A stretch of DNA of 64,000 nt from Ailurus styani. Taxonomy: Eukaryota > Chordata > Mammalia > Carnivora > Ailuridae. How positions within the stretch are numbered: position 1 is the stretch's first letter; every line of letters starts with the position of its first letter. The stretch covers positions 1,886,989 through 1,950,988 of the forward strand of contig LNAC01000277.1 of the NCBI GenBank assembly GCA_002007465.1. Reading direction: 5' to 3'. The notes under the pieces were generated by a model. The model searched no databases and was not told the origin of the DNA. It worked only from the letters and a program-made list of their open reading frames with translations. Positions 57,401-64,000 of the stretch are shown here, one piece after another. Made by a program: the position numbers and the translations under genes.

Positions 57401-57834
57401 CTTTCACACAAATACTGCCAGATACGTCATTCAATAATGTGTTCAATCATCCCCACTCCAGGTTCACAAGGTCCATTGGCTTAATAAAGTCTCTGCTAAA
57501 ACTATATTGAATAAACCGATTTTTTTTTACTTTAGTATTTTTGCAGCAACTTACTCTTCCATGGATTCCCCCTCTCCCAAGATAACTATTATCATCCTTC
57601 AGAATTCACAATCTATGGAACACACTTTAAGAAATGAGGGACTAATGGACATAATATGATGAATAAAAATAAATCACTAATTAGGCACATCTTTGGATTT
57701 CAGTTTCCTCACCTATTCAATAGGGATAAAACTGACCTACTAATGTCAAAGGGTAGTTTGGAGAAAAAGATGAAATAGATCTCAAAGCCCTCTGAAAATA
57801 TGAGTGGTGAGAAAAATTTCATTCATTTATTTGT

Positions 57835-57950
57835 TCACTGAGCAAATATTTATGAGTGCCCACTCTGACCTAGGTCTCTGCTGAGTATGGGGGTTACAGA
57901 AATGAGAAAAGCAGACATGTTTCCTATTTTCATGGAGCCAAAAATCAGTT
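57835..57950 (+). repeat. L2-like fragment
   Basis: aaatatttatgagtgcccac, gctgagtatgggggttacag and cctattttcatggagcc match the L2 3' end. Confidence 0.6.
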
Positions 57951-58394
57951 CAAGTGAATTAAGGATTGAGACCTATAGACCACAAAGGTATGCACTAATT
58001 CCCCTGAGGTAATCAGTTGCTAAATCAATCCCACCAGTGTTATTTCAACTCAGAATTTATTTAATCACCAGAATGCCTTCTCAAAACCACAAGGGAGTTG
58101 GAGTACCTACTGATAATCATAATGTTAATATTTATAGAGAATTCACGGCATACAGCCAAGCTAAGCCAGAACTTGATGTGTAATGTTTGACAATTTCCAT
58201 GGTGTATATACTCTCACAGGTCCAATTCATTTCAAGCTACTGATAAGAGGTTACTGGATGGGGGATTTGGAGAATCAGAAAAGGTATATCAGTCCTTGTG
58301 AGCCACCGCAAATCAGCTCCAGCTCATCATGATATAGACCATGCTAAGTAGTTTGCATAAAATAAATCATAACTACCTGATAAGAAAGTAACTG

Positions 58395-58520
58395 TTATAT
58401 TCCCCATTTTTACAGATGAGGAAATGGAGGCACAGAAAGATAACATAATTTCTAAGATTGTGCAACTAGTAAATGGTAAGCTGGGATTTGAATCTAGAGA
58501 CATGTGATTCCAGAGGCCCT
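58395..58520 (-). repeat. MIR remnant
   Basis: cccatttttacagatgagga, aatggaggcacagaaagata and gctgggatttgaatctagag are the reverse MIR core. Confidence 0.75.
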
Positions 58521-59576
58521 ACCTCTAGACACTCTAGCCCAGTACTTTGTGGAAAGCTCTGATGTAATTCTTTGGGTTAGTGTCAGCCAAATCCACCTCA
58601 TTCATTCATTTACTCAGTAACTCACCAGAAGTAGCTAGTGATGGAGAATACACTATGGCCGAGATACAGCTGCTTCATTGGAGTGAAAATATTCTATGTG
58701 GGGACTAAAGTAAGTCAACATTTAGATGCGGCTGATATACTCTTGTGTGACAGAAACACACTATCATAGGACAGCTGGAAGATTTCCTTGCTTTGGCTTT
58801 CCAGATGAACTGAGATATGGCCCAAACAGCTGATCGGGGATTGGGTGAGAAATTATGATAGAAGTTCAGGTAGGCACGTGGATATGTGTGTAGTTCCTGT
58901 TATCTGAATTGTAAGAATATTGCTCTGGATTAAGCTAAGGTTTTTCCAGCTGGACTTTAATTAGCTAGGACATAACAAGAATGATTTACCTCAGAATTGA
59001 GAAGTTGCCTCAAAATCCAGTCGCCAGCTACTGGAGCCAGAGCAGCCTTACAAATACATCAGAAGAATGAAGACTAGCTTCAGGCATCCAGGGATGGAGG
59101 CAGCCATAAAAGAGGGTTTGGATGAAAATCTCCATCTTCAGGAAAGCATAAACCTGCTTTATCAGGACACTGAAATAGGAAGGAAAAGAGTGAATGAACT
59201 TAGAGAACAGAATAGAGATTTTCCTCTCTGACATACCTGTTAGCATAGTGAAAGACTCTACCATAGACACTGAACTTGTGCCTGTATCCCCGAGAGCAGA
59301 GGTTAATTAAAGCTTCAGATAAGCTTACTTCTGAAGATCTATGAAGAACAGCAATAATTTTTCTCTCTCATAAAATGTGATTTTTAATTTTCTATATTTC
59401 AGTTTCACTGCTGTAAAGGATTGTGCAAATGGCTTAAAATGAATCTTGGTAGAGTTCTGATTCTTACAGAGTGTTTCAAAAATATAGATGATTTAAATTT
59501 GAATACATGAATAAGTTATAGTCTTTTTATTCCAATTCTAATAGTCTAAATAGTTTAGTATTTTGTTGTTTAACAG
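58521..59576. other. Intergenic stretch
   Basis: No repeat or gene recognised. It ends in a pyrimidine-rich run that could serve as the splice acceptor of the candidate exon at 59577. Confidence 0.4.
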
Positions 59577-59742
59577 GTTCGCAAAAATAGAACAGGAATT
59601 TTATATCAGCAATTGGAGGCGTGTGAGACAAATGGAAGACACTTGCACAAAGTTATTGGAGACATTTGAAACAAAGGCCATGTCTGTACACGCCCAGAGA
59701 TGTAATTACTATCGCTATATGACAAATACGAAAGCAACTTAA
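59577..59742 (+). CDS. Candidate terminal coding exon of an unknown gene
   Basis: After a possible acceptor (ttttgttgtttaacag, 59561-59576), one frame stays open for 54 codons to TAA at 59740-59742. It begins FAKIEQEFYISNWRRVRQME and ends YYRYMTNTKAT. The composition (many K, E, R, Q, Y, M) is protein-like and unlike the L/F/I/S-rich chance frames around it. ATTAAA at about 59845 could be a poly(A) signal. No upstream exon was found, and frames of this length do occur by chance here. I do not recognise the protein. It could be part of an unannotated gene, a dead exon or chance. Confidence 0.22.
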
Positions 59743-60558
59743 TGTTTACCTAAATAACTTAGTTGGTTTTTAGAAACTATTTCAGAGCCTTTGGAACTCG
59801 AGTGTTATATAAAGTTCAGAGGCTTCTCCTGAGTCGGAGTTTTATTAAAGTGAAAGTTTAAGTTTACTTACAAAAGTGGTGAAATCCTTTTCTTATCTCC
59901 CTCATTAACTGGTGAGTTATAGACTTTCTCTTTCTGTTACAAACTTTCTTGACCAGCAACGAATGCATCTAGTCCTATGAGGTTATGAAACCTGAAGGGA
60001 AAAGTCCACGCAAGGAGGGCTGGTACCAGTGACGAAGGTCTGGAGAAGAGAAACAGAGTAAGCTGAGATGGAGCCACAGGGCGCGCCTGGGTAGAGAAGA
60101 AACACTGTTTTTCAGGATACAGACATCACAGCACAAGACTAGAAGTTCGAAGGAGACGGTCTGCAAGCTCTACTTTAATCTGAATGCAGAGGGCTGGCTG
60201 GGAAAGGAATTTAGGAAAACAACATGGAAAAATTTCATTTATCTGGCTAACACTAGATGGCAGTGAATGATAGTACCTATTAGGAAATAGGAATTGGGTG
60301 TCATTAATGACATTATGGACATATTTGGACTACCTTGAGTCTTGACATAGAACGACAACAACACAACAAAAGTCACCTGATCACTCTTGCCTTGGTTTGC
60401 TGTTTTTGCTATAATCCAAGTGAAACATTAAAGGCATTAGTTTTTCCCTTCCCTAAAGGTAACTCTAGTTTTGTCTCAATGCTCTGTGTTACATTCAGTT
60501 TCTCTAGTCTTCATTTCAGTGTGTGATCTTTCATATTTATGTGCCTTAATGTAAATTT
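59743..60558. other. Intergenic stretch
   Basis: No repeat or gene recognised apart from the possible poly(A) signal near 59845. Confidence 0.45.
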
Positions 60559-60730
60559 CTTAAGTTTTATTTGAGAGAGAGAGTGAGCACCAGCGAGGTG
60601 GGGAGGGGCAGAGAGAGAGGGAAAAGCAGACTCCCCACTGAGCACGAGGTGGGCCTCTATCCCAGGATCCTGGGATCATGACCTGAATCGAAGGCAGATG
60701 CTTAACCAACTGAGCCACCCAGGTGCCCCA
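60559..60730 (-). mobile_element. CAN-SINE, old copy
   Basis: Reverse copy ending aactgagccacccaggtgcc, with gatcatgacctgaatcgaag inside. Only a 7-bp flanking duplication (TAAATTT) is visible. Confidence 0.87.
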
Positions 60731-60869
60731 TAAATTTTTTTTTTAAAAAGCATATATATAGGCTCTTTAAAGACAAGCAGCATACTTCATTCTTTAAGGA
60801 AGAAACTTATATTTTTATATCCTTAGGAAGTAGAATTTTTGCATCTCGAACCATTAGAGCTAAAGGGGC

Positions 60870-60990
60870 CTTAAGAATCATGTGGTCCAAGTTTTCAAAT
60901 GAATAACTAAGGTTCAGAGAAGTTTAGTAGCTTGCCTGAGGTCACACAGCCCATCAGTGATGAAGTTAGAAATAGAACCAAGGTACCTTG
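60870..60990 (-). repeat. MIR remnant
   Basis: taactaaggttcagagaagt, agcttgcctgaggtcacaca and gcccatcagtgatgaagtta fit reverse MIR. Confidence 0.65.
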
Positions 60991-61319
60991 GGCTGCATAG
61001 TTTTTTCATTACTTTTGAAGCTCCCAGGCCACAGGTTGTGAATGGAAGAAGTAGGTTCTGTCCAGGCTGAGGTACTGGGTTGGGGCGATGTCCTGCCTAC
61101 GGTCATTTGCTTTCAGCTGGCTTCTATGACCTTGAAGCCCAGCAAGGTGGGACAGAAGTCCCACACATGCTCTGTAATTTTAGTTAGGGGTAGGACAAAC
61201 AGGTGAGATACGAAGGCCAGGCTCCCTTTAAGCCACTAAAGCAACCCCCCTCCAAAGGGTGAGTGTAGGTCCCTAAATGTCACTGCTTTCAGGAAGAAAG
61301 GAGTGTCACCAATCCACAC

Positions 61320-61710
61320 TTAAAGGAGGATGGCAGCCGGGGCTCTATCTGTGAAGCTGTACAGTCTGGTACAACCAGTGGCCACGCAGCTGACCCAGAA
61401 CACCATGCAGGGAACCCTGGCCGGTGCCCCGCTGGCCACAGCGCCTCAACTTGCCACCACTTCCTGGTCCCCACGTGACACCTGCATAGCTGTCCTTTCC
61501 AAGCCGGATGCCTCGCCTCCTCCTCCAGTGCCTGCCACGGGGTGTGTGAGCGGGAGTACTCCCCCGCTGTCAGTGGGGCAGAGCAGAGGTAACTTGTAAG
61601 GATGCAGAGTCCACAGGCCACTGGCAGGAGGGGCGGCAGCCTCGGGGTTGCTCTCTGGGCGGCGGGGCAGGTGGCGGGAGGCAGGAGCACTTGAAGCAGC
61701 CCAGCTCTCC
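61320..61710. other. GC-rich patch with overlapping open frames
   Basis: About 390 bp that are clearly richer in G, C and CpG than the surrounding DNA. Frames of 89 codons (+, 61330-61599, starting MAAGALSVKLYSLVQPV) and 133 codons (-, 61289-61690) overlap, as expected in GC-rich DNA. The + frame has a good Kozak context, but I recognise no protein. It could be a fragment of a retrocopy or a small CpG-rich regulatory element. Confidence 0.35.
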
Positions 61711-61934
61711 TTCCTTCCAGCTCCAGCTCATCTCGGGCTTACATAAATATACACTTGCTCTTTGAAATGGTGGAGCCATGCTGGTCTGCTGCTCAAAGAA
61801 AAAGAATACAAACAAAATAAAACAAAAACAAGAAGCCCTCAAACTTGACTAAGCTTAAGAAAACTGCACAATTTAAGGGACTGGCGCCCTTGTGGGAACT
61901 CCTTATAATCTCAGATCGTCTGCCAGTAAGTATT

Positions 61935-62050
61935 AGCCAATAAGTACTCGTGGGACATCTGCTAAGTGTCAGGACTGCACCAGGCATGGGAGTTACCGTG
62001 GTGAATAAGACAGATGTCATTTCTTCTCTCCGGGAGCCTGAAGTTTAGAG
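61935..62050 (+). repeat. L2-like fragment
   Basis: acatctgctaagtgtcagga, ctgcaccaggcatgggagtt and gaataagacagatgtcattt match the L2 3' end. Confidence 0.65.
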
Positions 62051-62666
62051 GAAAAGACTGGCATGGAGGAAGCAAGTAGTTACGTGATCACACGCTTACA
62101 CTGGCGATCACTGACAGCCATGTGCTGAACCCTGCTGCTCCTGGCTCCCCAGAGGCAACTGTTCAATGTTCAGGAATGTCTCAGCCAGTTGTTAAACATG
62201 CCCATGAATGAAAGCAGCTGAGGCAGGAGGACTGAGACCACTGAAATCAGTAAATGTCACAAACCAGTCCTCCCCCCAGAGCCCCTGCTGCTAAGCTCGT
62301 ACCTGCACAGCACTGGAGGTGAGTGCCTGTCTTTTGAGAGGGCTCCCCCATGCTCCTAACCAGGATCCAGTGAGTATTTCCAACTATGAGCAGGGCTGGG
62401 AGGAATGGGCAGGGGCCAGGGCATCTGACATCAGGGTAGGGTTGCTTTCTTCTCTCCGTTAGTAAACGGAGGAGGAAGGATTACTTCCTAGGCCACCTGT
62501 GCCAATCAGGTGGCCAAGTAGTGTAGACAAGGCACCTAAAGATAGCCTCTTTCTTGAGCAGCAATGTTTGGATTATGGAGGTTTGATGAATTCAAGTAAA
62601 TGCCCCCGAAGTACTATCCCAAAGTTTAGACACAAGCCTTTCCTCACCAAGATTTTGCCTGATCTG

Positions 62667-62879
62667 GGGACACCCGGGTGGCTCAGTCGGTTAAGCATCT
62701 GCCTTCGGCTCAGGTGGTGATCTCAGGGTCCTGGGATCGAGCGCCACCCTGGGGTTGAGCCCCATGTCAGTCCCATGTCAGGCTCCCTGCTCAGCGAGGA
62801 GCCTGCTTCTTCCTCTCCCTCTCCCTCTGTTTGTTTTTTCTCTCTCTCTCAAATAAATAAAGTCTTTAAAAAAGAAAAG
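62667..62879 (+). mobile_element. CAN-SINE
   Basis: Plus copy with a short internal duplication (cccatgtcag twice). Perfect 17-bp target duplication AGATTTTGCCTGATCTG at 62650-62666 and 62880-62896. Confidence 0.96.
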
Positions 62880-63011
62880 AGATTTTGCCTGATCTGTATA
62901 CCTCCTCTCCTATCAATAACTGCACGTTTTCTTTAAATTGGCTTGCTTCATCCCCCAAAACACGTATCTTAAACGACACTGTAGACACCACCATTAATAA
63001 ATCGATATTGC

Positions 63012-63095
63012 TTGTAATATAAGAGTAATATAAAAAGTAATATAGAGTAATATAAAAGTAATATTAAAAAGTAATATAAAGTAATATTAAAAAAG
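63012..63095. repeat. Tandem (GTAATATAAAA)n-like repeat
   Basis: Seven imperfect units of gtaatataaaa or gtaatattaaa over about 80 bp. Confidence 0.85.
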
Positions 63096-64000
63096 TGCAA
63101 TGAAAACAAAACAATGCTAGTCAAGTCCAGCTCTGAGCTTGAGGTCAGCTCAGAGATTAAACTGCAATCAGTGTGAAAGACACACTGGCGCCACCTGGCT
63201 ACCTTCTTCTGCAGGTCAGCAGAATAATCAAAATCAAAAATGAAATAACTTCATCAATGCGTGATTTGACATTATCCCATGTCTTACCTGAATATTACTT
63301 AAAGTTACCTTGTTACCACAGGGGTGATGATGATGATGTCATCATATCATACTGACATTTACTGAGCGCCTTATGTATGCCAGGCACCCTTGGAAGGGAC
63401 TCTACTCTTCTGTGGGAGCTGACTATTAATGGAATGCTCCTTTATTCACAGTGTCCGCCAGTTCTGTTGTCATTGTTTTGGTCTTTTTCTACCTATAATG
63501 CTTCAGCTGACTTCATTTCTCCAGCACCTAAAGGCAAGCATAATTCACTATTGTGATAGTTACCGTCTAATGAGCACAAGATTAATTCTTCTAATTAACT
63601 GATGGACATTACTTTAAAACAGGCCTTCATCCTGTTATGGTTATAAATGCAGAAAAAATTATTTTGCCAGAATGAAAAATAAAATTAAGCTTTCTTGACT
63701 GATTCATTCATTCGACAGATAGTTACTGAGTTCCTCTTACAAGGAACAGCATGGGGACACAGAAGATGAGCTTCCCTGGCTGATGGTACAGCCAGAGTCC
63801 CAGAAGTCACTGTCTCTCCCAGGATGTGGACATAAGAATGATCATGTTGATATCATCAGTTATCAGAAACATTTTACTTAAGACCAGAAGGAGAGCCAGG
63901 GGCTGAAGTGCAGGATTGAGAGACTAGACTTCCAAAAGGGAATGATAAATTAAAAAAAAAAGTGCATCATGTTGATTATAGTTAATACTAATGTATCATA
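63096..64000. other. Intergenic stretch at window end
   Basis: Contains L2/MIR-like scraps near 63350-63420 and 63690-63760. No gene recognised. Confidence 0.45.

Noticed and set aside
61330..61599. Small mitochondrial-type protein gene starting MAAGALSVKLYSL
   Set aside because: The start resembles a mitochondrial leader, but the rest matches nothing I know and overlaps a longer frame on the other strand; kept only as a GC-rich patch.
1..64000. CRISPR arrays, operons, prophage, ribosome binding sites
   Set aside because: The window is mammalian nuclear DNA with spliced exons; the repeats are SINEs, LINEs and microsatellites.
1..64000. tRNA, rRNA or microRNA genes
   Set aside because: tRNA-like sequence occurs only as degenerate SINE heads; no intact cloverleaf or clear precursor hairpin was seen by eye.

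Overview
The window is vertebrate nuclear DNA, almost certainly from a caniform carnivore. It carries the 3' three quarters of one recognisable protein-coding gene, TRPA1 (the ankyrin-repeat TRP cation channel), on the + strand, followed by about 20 kb of gene-poor DNA. The carnivore call rests on 23 copies of the tRNA-derived CAN-SINE. Many copies share the form with 'gtgggttaaagcctctgcc' in the head and 'cctgcttcctcctctc' in the body, which I associate with mustelids and their relatives rather than dogs; the family-level call is inference from memory. Layout: 1-321 is intron sequence upstream of the first visible exon. Positions 322-43511 hold 25 coding exons, numbered here as exons 3-27 by comparison with the 27-exon human gene. 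They join in one open frame of 1,029 residues plus stop, and every splice phase agrees. About 90 N-terminal residues (exons 1-2) lie off the left edge. Exons 3-14 encode the ankyrin-repeat array, 15-18 the cysteine-bearing pre-S1 linker, 19-22 the S1-S5 membrane segments, 23 the pore and S6, 24 the TRP-like segment, and 25-27 the C-terminal coiled coil and tail. A short 3' UTR with a well-formed poly(A) site ends near 43.9 kb. Introns hold 15 CAN-SINEs, ten of them packed into 20.6-29.1 kb, plus old MIR, L2, L1 and hAT-type fragments. Downstream, 44.2-47.0 kb is a dead LINE-1 ORF2 fragment interrupted by a CAN-SINE and by a younger 5'-truncated L1 tail, each with target-site duplications. 51.5-53.2 kb is a GC-richer stretch with broken reading frames that looks like a decayed retrocopy whose parent I do not recognise. 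A candidate terminal coding exon of unknown identity lies at 59.58-59.74 kb, and a small GC-rich patch at 61.3-61.7 kb. The rest is repeat-scattered intergenic DNA. I found no evidence for a previously undescribed system. The observations most worth checking are the GC-AG splice donor after exon 7, a perfect 54-bp direct repeat flanking exon 25, a primate-like valine at the S5 position tied to rodent cold sensitivity, an extra cysteine beside a conserved pre-S1 cysteine, nested retroelement insertions with intact target duplications, and the orphan exon-like frame at 59.6 kb.
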